Shown: positions 34,718 to 42,338 of the stretch, one piece after another | Numbering within the stretch: position 1 is the first letter of the stretch | Layout: the number at the start of each line of letters is the position of its first letter | DNA from: Paenibacillaceae bacterium | GTDB taxonomy: Bacteria > Bacillota > Clostridia > Lachnospirales > Lachnospiraceae | Direction: 5' to 3' | Assembly: GCA_015057705.1 (NCBI GenBank) | Contig: SVDU01000014.1 | Location: forward strand, 1-64,000 | DNA length: 64,000 nt | Notes under the pieces: model-generated | What the model saw: the letters and a program-made list of their open reading frames with translations, nothing else | What the model was told of the DNA's origin: nothing | The model's database searches: none | Position numbers and translations under genes: made by a program

Positions 34718-35713
34718 ATGATGTTTGAGTCTGTTTCCGTTGATACAACTATTGAAGAACTTTGCACAAAAAAAGAGCTCTCCCAGTTTTCTGATTATTT
34801 TTTCACTCATATGACAGAGGATGTATGGAAGCGTAAAATTGGTGATTATGGAAATGAACGGTGTGGGATACTGCCTGCGATAAAGCGGATTTATGAGGTA
34901 ATGGAAGCAAACACCCAGATAATTTATGATGTTTATCCAAAAGAGGAATGGAAAAAAGAACCGGATAAGGAACAGGTGAAACTGATTCATATGCCCGGAG
35001 ACCCGGATAAGCCCTTTGTACTTGTGTGTCCGGGAGGGGGGTATGCAAGGGAATGGGTACTGGTTGAAGGTTATCCCATCGCCGAGCAGTTAAACCGAAT
35101 GGGGTATTCTGCATTTATCTTAATTTACCGGACAGGTCAGAAGAACCTTCTTCCCAAACCTATGGAGGATACAGCAGCGGCTCTTAAATTTCTTGATGCC
35201 AATCGGGGGATGTTCCAAATCAGAATGGAAGGTTATGCAATGGCGGGATTTTCCGCGGGAGGCCATCTGGCATCTGTATGGGGAACGAAAGAGAAGGGAT
35301 ATGCGGCCTATGGTATTCATAAGCCGGGCGCTCTGTTTCTTGGTTATCCCAGCATCTCAACGGTTCAGTTTTTAAAGGATATGGAGTGGGCTTCTGATTC
35401 CGAGCGGGCAGCAGCCGTTAAGTATTTAGAACGGATCGGAGGGGAGAATTTTACAAAAGAAGGGCTGGCGGAGTACAGTGTGGAATACCTTATGGATCAG
35501 AATTATCCTCCCTGCTATCTGGTTCACAGCAAGGATGATCCGGTCGTTAATATTGAAGCCAGCTGCTTAATGGAAGAACAGCTAAAGTGCTTGAATGTCC
35601 CTCACAGAGTGCGGTTTATGGAGCATGGCGGTCACAGCTTCGGTCTTGGAAACGGGACGGAACTTCATGGCTGGCTGGCAGACGCCGTCAGTTTCTGGAA
35701 AGAGGTACGTTAA
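34718..35713 (+). CDS. Alpha/beta-hydrolase, acetyl-esterase-like
   Basis: This 331-residue cytoplasmic hydrolase of the BD-FAE/esterase-lipase group has the oxyanion region VCPGGGYAREW, nucleophile elbow MAGFSAGGHLAS (Ser near residue 170), the Asp of LVHSKDDPVVN and the catalytic His of EHGGHSFGLG. ATG 34718 sits 4 bp after AAGGAGAAGG; ATG 34721 is an equal alternative. With two GH31 enzymes nearby it could remove acetyl or other acyl groups from imported sugars. Its end overlaps the convergent AraC gene by 4 bp. Confidence 0.8.
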   Translation: MMFESVSVDTTIEELCTKKELSQFSDYFFTHMTEDVWKRKIGDYGNERCGILPAIKRIYEVMEANTQIIYDVYPKEEWKKEPDKEQVKLIHMPGDPDKPFVLVCPGGGYAREWVLVEGYPIAEQLNRMGYSAFILIYRTGQKNLLPKPMEDTAAALKFLDANRGMFQIRMEGYAMAGFSAGGHLASVWGTKEKGYAAYGIHKPGALFLGYPSISTVQFLKDMEWASDSERAAAVKYLERIGGENFTKEGLAEYSVEYLMDQNYPPCYLVHSKDDPVVNIEASCLMEEQLKCLNVPHRVRFMEHGGHSFGLGNGTELHGWLADAVSFWKEVR

Positions 35714-36552
35714 AGACTCTTCTCATAGTCCTGCTTTTTTTGATCAGTATACTGCTTGCGGTTTTTAGAAGGTGACATGCCGATTATGGACTTAAATACA
35801 CGGTTAAAATGGGTTACATTAGAAAAGCCCACCTCTTTGCTGATATCTGTGATTGTCCGGTTTGTCTCCATAAAAAGCCTTTGAGCATGGATAATGCGAA
35901 TGTTATTGATATACTGGATAATGGTGCTGTTGGTATAGCGCTTAAACTCCCGGCATAAGTAATAAGGGCTTAAATAAAAGCGGGAGGCCAGATCCTCCAG
36001 GGTGATGTTTTCCGAAGAATGGCTGTGAAGGTAGTGAAGAATTTCCGTAATGCGGCTCCGGTTTTCCGGGGCTGCTTTTTCATCCGCTCTTCTGGCGATT
36101 TTAATTAAAAGGAGATTGAGCAGCATCTTCATGGCATCAGAATGAAACCCTTCCCCTTCCCCCTGTTCTTTTAAAATATCGTTTAACAGAAGATGAACGG
36201 ACTGGCTGGCTTTTGTATCAAACCGGTATACTCCCGCTGACTGGCTGAGGGTGTGGAGAACTTCCGGTACAATGACAGTTTCTGGGGAAAAATAGACCAG
36301 AACCCGTTTAAAGGGCACGTCGTTATCTCCATAGGAATGGTGCATGGAGTAGGGAGGAAAAATAATAAATTCTCCTGAGTTTAAGGAATAAATATTATCG
36401 TTCACCATATGATATCGTTTTCCGTATTCCAGATAGTATAATTCAAAATATTCGTGATAATGGGATTTGGCCATGTTATCGTTCACGCCCTGAATCCGCT
36501 CACTGGCGATCATCTGGCCTCCTGCCATAATAAAACTTGCTGTATCAATCAA
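35710..36552 (-). CDS. AraC-family transcriptional regulator with cupin sensor domain
   Basis: This 280-residue protein has an N-terminal cupin (AraC-binding) domain with HYHEYFELYYLEYGKR and FIIFPPYSMHHSYG. A C-terminal AraC double HTH follows, with LEDLASRFYLSPYYLCREFK and ending VGFSNVTHFNRVFKSIIGMSPSKNR. Such one-component regulators bind a sugar in the cupin and activate neighbouring catabolic genes. Candidates are the GH31 gene at 36828 and the adjacent esterases. It is transcribed away from the first of two sister small-RNA genes, whose promoter begins about 95 bp from its start. Confidence 0.85.
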   Translation of the reverse strand: MIDTASFIMAGGQMIASERIQGVNDNMAKSHYHEYFELYYLEYGKRYHMVNDNIYSLNSGEFIIFPPYSMHHSYGDNDVPFKRVLVYFSPETVIVPEVLHTLSQSAGVYRFDTKASQSVHLLLNDILKEQGEGEGFHSDAMKMLLNLLLIKIARRADEKAAPENRSRITEILHYLHSHSSENITLEDLASRFYLSPYYLCREFKRYTNSTIIQYINNIRIIHAQRLFMETNRTITDISKEVGFSNVTHFNRVFKSIIGMSPSKNRKQYTDQKKQDYEKSL

Positions 36553-36647
36553 GATCGTACCTCCATGGGTATAACTGGCTTCATTATAACGTTTTAATGA
36601 CCGGATATCAATATAGGATTAATGAGAAATGATATCAGTAAATGTTC

Positions 36648-36820
36648 TTGCTTTTTCTTAGATCTTGTGATATCATGAACTCAGTTAGCAATAACTAACT
36701 ACATGTGAATATTCTATACATCAGACTAACCCTCTGAGATTATCCTTCATTGACCCGTGAGGGATCATGACTCCTACAAAAAACCCGCCCCTGTAACCGC
36801 ATGACAGGGACGGGCTTTTT
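36648..36820 (+). ncRNA. Putative small RNA gene, copy 1 of two sister copies
   Basis: Promoter TTGCTT (36648-36653), 17-bp spacer, TATCAT (36671-36676); predicted start about 36683. The roughly 138-nt RNA folds as AGTTAG/CTAACT hairpin, a linker TGTGAATATTCTA, hairpin ATCAGA-CTAACCC-TCTGA, hairpin TGACCC-GTGA-GGGATCA (GNRA-type loop, one bulge), a single-stranded ACTCCTAC, and terminator 36784-36820 with loop containing ACCGCATG. CUCCU (36771-36775) is complementary to AGGAG ribosome binding sites. No reading frame is present. A sister copy at 40461 keeps core blocks of 20 and 27 identical nt, while its terminator stem has changed on both sides and still pairs. The terminator also reads TTTTTT on the other strand, so it can end the convergent GH31 gene. 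I cannot assign it to a known RNA family. Confidence 0.75.
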
Positions 36821-36827
36821 GGTTTTA

Positions 36828-39329
36828 TTACATTCCGATCATATCAAACTGTTGAAATGAAATCACAAGTCTGCTATCTTTTTTAGGATTCGGATATTTA
36901 ATCTGAATGGATTTTAATGTCTGGCTGTAGTACCAGCCGCAGTCTGCTGCCTCGAATTTTTTTCGATACAGGAAATGGGGCAATTCTTCGCCGTCTAGTG
37001 TAATCCAGAATGGTGCTTTGTCTATGCGAATTACATCTAAATAAATGCTTTCAACCGTAGTCTGATAGCTGCCCTCCTGCTTAAATTCCAAAACGGTCTG
37101 TTCACCAGAAGTCATTATAATTTCGGTCTTTAAATATTCTCCATTCTGATAATTTAATGTAGTGCCATCATCCTCGTAGAGTGTAAATGAATTGTCTTTA
37201 CCAGCAGCAAGCAGCAGGTGGATTCCCGTAACAATCTCGGTGGTTAAGTTATTCATCTGGTTTTCTGCCATAGGAATGATTGCGCCTTCCCGTACAAAGA
37301 GGGGAATGCTAGCCATTGTTACCGGGAACTCAAGAGTTTGTCCTCCCTCGAATCTTTCTCTGGTATAGAAATCATAGAACGTTTCCCCCTCGGGCAGATA
37401 GACGCTTCTTGTAAGAGCACCTTTTTCCACAATATTTGCTACCAGCAGCGAATCTCCGATCATAAAATCAATGCCCTCTTCATAACAGTCAGGATCATTC
37501 TGGAATGCGCTGCACATGGGTTCCATAATAGGCAATCCGGTTTCGTGGGCACGTTCCATAAGAGAGTACAGATAAGGGATCAGTCTGTAGCGGAACTTGA
37601 TGGCATCCCGGATATATCCGGTGTGATTTCCGTACATCCAGGGTTCTGTAACCGTATTATCTGTATTTACGGAGTGTACGGAAAATCTCGGCTGGAAAAT
37701 ACCGTTTTGAATCCAGCGAACCATCAGCTCTGCTTCCGGAGATGTACCGTAAAATCCGCCGATGTCACAGCCCTGATTTGCCACGCCGCTTAAACTCATG
37801 CCCAGTATGGTTGCAATGTTATATTTCAGTGAATCCCAGCAGGTTAAATTATCTCCAGCCCAGGTCTGAGCGTAGCGCTGAATTCCGCTGTGTCCGGACC
37901 GGCATACAATAAAAGGTCTGGTGTTGTCAAAGGTCTCATGAATGGCCTCATCAGTGATCTGGCACATGATATTGGACATTACGGATTTTAACTGGCCGAT
38001 TGTACCGCCTTTTCCTTCAAAATCACAGCGGCAGTCTTTGTCTACCATGCTGTCATATTCACAGTTATCGTTCCACACCGAGCAGGTTCCCATTTCCAGG
38101 ACATTTTCCTTTAACATTTCTTTCCATACGCTGCGGGTTACGGGCTTGGTGAAATCGGCGAAAACTCCCTTACCGCCCCACCAGGTACCAATGCCGGGCT
38201 CGTCGCTCTGGCTGTCTTTTACAAAGATATCTTTTGCTTTCATCTGTTCCAGATTGGGGTGGGAAAGAAGAATTCCAGGTTTTACATTTGGAGATACGGT
38301 AATTCCTCTTTTTTTCATCTGTGCAAAGAAGTCTCTTGGATTTTTAAAACGTTTTTCATTCCAGGTAAATACACAGCGTTTCACGCCCTGCTCCGTGTCC
38401 TGAGAGGTGTAACCGGAGGAAAGCTGGAAACCATCTACCGGGATATCCTCTTCTTTGGTTGTGTCAATAAACTCTGTGATTGCGTCATCACAGTCAGCCT
38501 CAAGCTCCGGATAATACATGGACGAGCCAAGATATCCAAGTGCATACCGGGGAAGCATGGCGGATTTACCGGTAAGATCGGTATACCCGGAAACAACCTC
38601 ACGAACAGAAGGACCGGCAATCAGGAATAAATCGATATCACCGCCGTCGGTACGATAACGGCTGTGAGGTTTCCAGTAATTGCTCTTTTCTCTTCCCATA
38701 TCAAAATCGCATTCATAAGTATTATGATAGAAATAACCCACTGCTTTTTTGGATTCGCGGTTTAATTTAATGTAAAACGGAATGTGCTTATACAGGGAAT
38801 CTGTTTCCTTTGGGTTATAACCCATGGCATCCTTGGGGCTCATGGATAGGAATTTCTGCGCTTTATTCCACTGCCCGCTCTTTTCCCCAAATCCATAGAA
38901 ACAGTCCTGGGGTGAAATTTCGCTGGTGTGAATCCGGCGATGATTGCTGTCCTCTAAATATCCAAGGTCTACAATATCAGAATGAAGGCAGGTGCCTTCT
39001 TTATCATAAACGCAGATACGGAATGGATCTTTTTCAATAATAACCTTTAACTGGGATCCGGTCAGAATGGCCTGTTCTCCGGTCTGACTGAGACTTGCAG
39101 TGGCTGGAACTACCCGCTTTCTCTGTCCTTTTAAAAGCCCGTCCATGCGGTCCTCCCATGCGGTCATAACCAGACTGTAGGATTCTTCCGCAAAATCACC
39201 GTCAAATCCAGCGCGGATTCTTAAAATGGTTTCTGTTAAAAACTGTACCCGGATCTCGATGGAATTGGTAATAATTTTAAAATACCCATCCATCTCCTTT
39301 ACTTCATTCACGTTTGTACATAGCTTCAT
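36828..39329 (-). CDS. Glycoside hydrolase family 31 enzyme
   Basis: This 833-residue cytoplasmic enzyme has an N-terminal mutarotase-like domain with FYGFGEKSGQWNKAQKF (about 145-160) and a GH31 barrel. The nucleophile is in CSVWNDNCEYDS (near residue 420) and the acid/base in QTWAGDNLTCWDSL. A C-terminal DUF5110-like beta domain with FTLYEDDGTTLNY follows. It differs clearly from the GH31 enzyme at 20766, so a different alpha-glycoside is likely. It is divergent from an esterase gene, with a 149-bp inverted-repeat element between them. AAGGAG lies 12 bp before ATG 39329. Confidence 0.9.
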   Translation of the reverse strand: MKLCTNVNEVKEMDGYFKIITNSIEIRVQFLTETILRIRAGFDGDFAEESYSLVMTAWEDRMDGLLKGQRKRVVPATASLSQTGEQAILTGSQLKVIIEKDPFRICVYDKEGTCLHSDIVDLGYLEDSNHRRIHTSEISPQDCFYGFGEKSGQWNKAQKFLSMSPKDAMGYNPKETDSLYKHIPFYIKLNRESKKAVGYFYHNTYECDFDMGREKSNYWKPHSRYRTDGGDIDLFLIAGPSVREVVSGYTDLTGKSAMLPRYALGYLGSSMYYPELEADCDDAITEFIDTTKEEDIPVDGFQLSSGYTSQDTEQGVKRCVFTWNEKRFKNPRDFFAQMKKRGITVSPNVKPGILLSHPNLEQMKAKDIFVKDSQSDEPGIGTWWGGKGVFADFTKPVTRSVWKEMLKENVLEMGTCSVWNDNCEYDSMVDKDCRCDFEGKGGTIGQLKSVMSNIMCQITDEAIHETFDNTRPFIVCRSGHSGIQRYAQTWAGDNLTCWDSLKYNIATILGMSLSGVANQGCDIGGFYGTSPEAELMVRWIQNGIFQPRFSVHSVNTDNTVTEPWMYGNHTGYIRDAIKFRYRLIPYLYSLMERAHETGLPIMEPMCSAFQNDPDCYEEGIDFMIGDSLLVANIVEKGALTRSVYLPEGETFYDFYTRERFEGGQTLEFPVTMASIPLFVREGAIIPMAENQMNNLTTEIVTGIHLLLAAGKDNSFTLYEDDGTTLNYQNGEYLKTEIIMTSGEQTVLEFKQEGSYQTTVESIYLDVIRIDKAPFWITLDGEELPHFLYRKKFEAADCGWYYSQTLKSIQIKYPNPKKDSRLVISFQQFDMIGM

Positions 39330-39400
39330 AAGGCATATACTCCTTTACTGTAATTCTAAAACAGGTTTGTGATATAATCATAAAGAAAACGGCAATCAAT

Positions 39401-39549
39401 TACTAGACTAAAATTGCAGACTGTCAGTCAAAACTATACATATCTTGCACTCTTTCAGAGGGAAATATGCCGGAAGCAGACGTAAACCTGGGGATAAATG
39501 AGCAAAATAGGTGTAGGATATATCAAAAAAGTGCAATTTTTGTCTAGTA
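39401..39549. repeat. 149-bp element with 18-bp near-perfect inverted ends
   Basis: TACTAGACTAAAATTGCA (39401-39418) and the reverse complement of 39532-39549 match at 17 of 18 positions. If the outer TA on each side is a target duplication, the element is 145 bp with 16-bp ends starting CTAGAC, the size and structure of a TA-targeting miniature transposable element. No coding frame is inside. It could instead be a pair of regulator operators in the promoter region between the divergent GH31 and esterase genes. Confidence 0.6.
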
Positions 39550-39597
39550 CTGAAAGACGAAGACGAATATAATGAAGGAAAAAAGGAGGATTCAACC

Positions 39598-40398
39598 ATG
39601 GCCAGTATGAATTGTCATTATTATAGTTATTCTTTAGGACATACCGTGGATGTTAATGTATTCGTACCAACACCAGAGGGGAATGAACAGATTACCAGTG
39701 AATCGGCAAAGAAAGCATTTCCTTATGAGAAAGGTCTGCCAGTTTTATATCTGCTTCATGGAGCGTTTGGAGATTACAGCTCCTGGATGCGTTTTTCCAA
39801 CATCGAGCGTTATGCTCAGAAGCATTGCTGTGTGGTAGTTATGGCGTCAGCGGAAAATAGCTTCTATCAGGATATGTACCATGGAAACCGTTACTTCACC
39901 TTCTTTTCAGAAGAGCTTCCTGGATTTATTAAAAGTATTTTTCCGGTTTCCAAAAGACGGGAGGATACCTTTGTAGCAGGACTGTCCATGGGAGGCTATG
40001 GAGCATGGTTTCTGGGACTGTCAAAACCGGAACAGTATGCAAAGGCTGCCAGTATGTCCGGTGCGCTTAATATTGTGAAAACCTTTGAGGAAATTAAAAA
40101 TGGATCAATTGATGGTCCGTTCCCCTGGAAAAATATTTTTGAAAATCCCGATGAGATTGCCGGAAGCAGTGCAGATCTGATGGTACTGTATGACCGCTGC
40201 GTAAAAGACGGAATTGTACCGGAGCTTTATCAGGCATGCGGAACGGAAGATTTCCTTTATGAAATGAATAAAGAAGTAAAGAAAATAATGGAAGAAAAGG
40301 GTGCTCATGTAATTTATGAGGAAGGACCGGGCAATCATAACTGGGATTTCTGGGATCAGTATATCAAGAATGTCCTGCAATGGATGCTTCCGGTTTAG
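39598..40398 (+). CDS. Esterase-family alpha/beta hydrolase (EstA/FGH-like)
   Basis: This 266-residue hydrolase of the Esterase (PF00756-type) family has VLYLLHGAFGDYSSWMRFSN, nucleophile elbow FVAGLSMGGYGAWF (Ser near residue 127) and late His in GPGNHNWDFWDQY. Related enzymes hydrolyse short acyl esters, including acetylated or feruloylated sugars and S-formylglutathione. AAAAGGAGG precedes ATG 39598 and no signal peptide is present. It is divergent from the second GH31 gene and followed by the second sister small RNA, which carries its own promoter. Confidence 0.85.
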   Translation: MASMNCHYYSYSLGHTVDVNVFVPTPEGNEQITSESAKKAFPYEKGLPVLYLLHGAFGDYSSWMRFSNIERYAQKHCCVVVMASAENSFYQDMYHGNRYFTFFSEELPGFIKSIFPVSKRREDTFVAGLSMGGYGAWFLGLSKPEQYAKAASMSGALNIVKTFEEIKNGSIDGPFPWKNIFENPDEIAGSSADLMVLYDRCVKDGIVPELYQACGTEDFLYEMNKEVKKIMEEKGAHVIYEEGPGNHNWDFWDQYIKNVLQWMLPV

Positions 40399-40425
40399 TT
40401 GAGAATTCTTACCTAAAAAGAGGGC

Positions 40426-40597
40426 TTGTTTTTTAAGAAACCTTATGATATTATAATGACAGTTAGTTAAACCTAACTGCGTGTGAATATTCTAACATCA
40501 GACTAACCCTCTGATTGCATCCTTCATTTGACCCGTGAGGGATCATGACTCCTACGAAAAAGCCGTACCTGTTACCGCATGACAGTACGGCTTTTTT
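40426..40597 (+). ncRNA. Putative small RNA gene, copy 2 of two sister copies
   Basis: Promoter TTGTTT (40426-40431), 17-bp spacer, TATTAT (40449-40454); predicted start about 40461. The roughly 137-nt RNA has the same order of elements as copy 1: AGTTAG/CTAACT hairpin, TGTGAATATTCTA linker, ATCAGA-CTAACCC-TCTGAT hairpin, TGACCC-GTGA-GGGATCA hairpin, CUCCU (40549-40553) and terminator GCCGTA..TACGGC with six T (40592-40597). Loop sequence ACCGCATG of the terminator is kept although the stem differs from copy 1. The first hairpin loop differs while its stem is kept. No reading frame lies in it. It sits between the esterase and methyltransferase genes and each neighbour has separate signals. 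Confidence 0.75.
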
Positions 40598-40615
40598 GGT
40601 TATCTGGGTGCGGAA

Positions 40616-40644
40616 TTGACGCCATTATCTGATAGTGCTATTAT
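40616..40644 (+). promoter_or_regulatory. Promoter of the methyltransferase-lysR unit
   Basis: TTGACG (40616-40621), 17-bp spacer, TATTAT (40639-40644), 41 bp before the coding start and directly after the small-RNA terminator. Confidence 0.65.
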
Positions 40645-40684
40645 TGGGTTAATTCGTGGTATTTAAATAAAAAGGAGCGTGTAA

Positions 40685-41320
40685 ATGGTGAAGGATCAGG
40701 CAAATAAAGTATTCTGGCAGAGGGTATCGGGAGTATACGGGTTATTTATGAGGAAGGACCGAAAGATGTACGAGGAGATAAGCAAGGAGATTGGTGCGGA
40801 TTTAAATAAAAGCATGACAGTCCTGGAGCTGGCATGCGGTACGGGTCAGCTTTCTTTCCTCATTTCCGAATCAGTGGGATTTTTAGAAGCGACAGATTTT
40901 TCAGAAAACATGATACATACAGCTCAGAGGAAGCAGGCACGAGAAAACCTTCGCTTTTCTGTTCAGGATGCAACAGATTTACAATTTGAGGCGGAGGTGT
41001 TTGATGGGGTGGTAATAGCCAATGCATTGCATATTATGCCGGAGCCTGAAAAAGCACTGTCTGAAATTTACAGAGTTTTAAAACCGGGAGGTTATTTATT
41101 TGCTCCCACTTTTGTGGCAGCAAAAGGGGAAAAAGATTATCTGAGTACCAGGATACTAAAATGGCTGGGATTTCATACCTTTCACAGCTGGGACGATAAA
41201 TCATTAACTGCTTTTGTTGCAGAGAACGGATTTGAGCCTTTAGCTGCCAGGATGATTGATGCCGGATTTCTGCCTTTATGCTGCTTAAAGGCGAGGAAGC
41301 ATCCCGGAATATTAAATTAA
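40685..41320 (+). CDS. Class I SAM-dependent methyltransferase
   Basis: This 211-residue Methyltransf_11/25-type enzyme has motif I VLELACGTGQLSFLI (about 43-57), ATDFSENMIHTAQRK, VFDGVVIANALHIM and YRVLKPGGYLFAP. AAAAGGAGCG precedes ATG 40685. Its substrate is unknown. It lies 11 bp before a LysR-type regulator gene that is probably co-transcribed, and upstream of a nickel-type importer. Confidence 0.8.
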   Translation: MVKDQANKVFWQRVSGVYGLFMRKDRKMYEEISKEIGADLNKSMTVLELACGTGQLSFLISESVGFLEATDFSENMIHTAQRKQARENLRFSVQDATDLQFEAEVFDGVVIANALHIMPEPEKALSEIYRVLKPGGYLFAPTFVAAKGEKDYLSTRILKWLGFHTFHSWDDKSLTAFVAENGFEPLAARMIDAGFLPLCCLKARKHPGILN

Positions 41321-41331
41321 AGGAGGAATGA

Positions 41332-42258
41332 ATGGAGATAAAACAACTGGAATACTTTGTAGCGACTGCGGACCATGGCAGCTTAAACAAGGCGGCTGAG
41401 CAGCTTTATACTTCTCAGCCCAATGTCAGCAAGGTGATAGCAAATTTAGAGAAGGATTTAGGCGTAATTCTGTTTGAACGTAACAGCAGGGGGATGCGTA
41501 TGACGGAGCAGGGAAAGATGCTCTACGGCCATGCTCTTACCATTTTAAAGAATTCTAATATGATCCGGTCTCTTGTCCAGAAAAAAACAGGCAATTATTT
41601 TTCTGTATCAGGGTATCAGAGCAGTGTTCTTGCAAAGCTGATTGCGGATATCTATGAGGCTAATAAGGAGCGGAACGTTACGTTCGGGTTCCGGGAAGGG
41701 ACTGTGGAGGAGATTACGGACGATGTGTCTGAGCATATATCTGAGATTGGAATCGTTTATCTGGCACATACCCAGCTGCAGTGCTTTAAGCATATTATCT
41801 GGCATAAGAAGCTGGAATTTTTCCCTCTGGCAGAGCTGCCCATCTGTGTCTATGTGGGGAGCCATCACCCGTGGTTTGACAGGAAATCCGTGGAGTTGAA
41901 AGAACTTTCCCAGTTAAAATTTATTGAGGGGACCAAGGATTTTTTTGCAATGGAGCATCATATTGAACGGATCAGTGTTGGTGCGGTTCAGATGGAGAAC
42001 TTAAATAATGCGGTCTGCACCAACAGTGACTATCTGATCACCAGTATGTTAAAGCATACGGATGTCTGCTGTCTTGGCATCGATTTTGTGTCTCGAGAAT
42101 ATGAAGGGCAGGGAATAAGGGCATTGAAGGTGAGGGATTGTGAGAAATTTTTGACTCTGGGATATGTCAAACAAAAGAAAAAGGATTTGTCTTTTGAAGC
42201 AAGGTTTTACATAGAAGAATTAAAAAAGATGCTGGCCACCTATAACGTGTTGTTATAA
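41332..42258 (+). CDS. LysR-family transcriptional regulator
   Basis: This 308-residue regulator has the N-terminal winged HTH (1-60) MEIKQLEYFVATADHGSLNKAAEQLYTSQPNVSKVIANLE and a LysR substrate domain (about 90-300). Tetrameric LysR proteins bind T-N11-A palindromes. One such palindrome overlaps the promoter of the next operon at 42294-42310, so it most likely controls the nikABCDE-like genes. AAAGGAGG precedes ATG 41332. Metal uptake of this type is more often controlled by NikR, so a LysR regulator hints at a ligand-complex rather than a bare metal signal. Confidence 0.85.
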   Translation: MEIKQLEYFVATADHGSLNKAAEQLYTSQPNVSKVIANLEKDLGVILFERNSRGMRMTEQGKMLYGHALTILKNSNMIRSLVQKKTGNYFSVSGYQSSVLAKLIADIYEANKERNVTFGFREGTVEEITDDVSEHISEIGIVYLAHTQLQCFKHIIWHKKLEFFPLAELPICVYVGSHHPWFDRKSVELKELSQLKFIEGTKDFFAMEHHIERISVGAVQMENLNNAVCTNSDYLITSMLKHTDVCCLGIDFVSREYEGQGIRALKVRDCEKFLTLGYVKQKKKDLSFEARFYIEELKKMLATYNVLL

Positions 42259-42273
42259 CCGGCTCTTCCTGAT

Positions 42274-42310
42274 TTGTATTAGTAAGTCATGACTAACTAT
42301 GATATAGTTA
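42274..42310 (+). promoter_or_regulatory. Promoter and LysR-type operator of the nik-like operon
   Basis: TTGTAT (42274-42279), 18-bp spacer, TATGAT (42298-42303). A perfect inverted repeat TAACTAT-GAT-ATAGTTA (42294-42310) covers the -10, and AGTCATGACT (42285-42294) is a second perfect palindrome in the spacer. Both are candidates for binding of the LysR protein encoded just upstream. Confidence 0.6.
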
Positions 42311-42338
42311 ACACCATAGCAAATCAGGAGGAGCAATT

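Noticed and set aside
42268-42328. CCTGATTTG / CAAATCAGG inverted repeat as an mRNA hairpin hiding the nikA ribosome binding site
   Set aside because: The left arm lies upstream of the predicted transcription start, so it would not be in the mRNA; it may at most be a DNA site.
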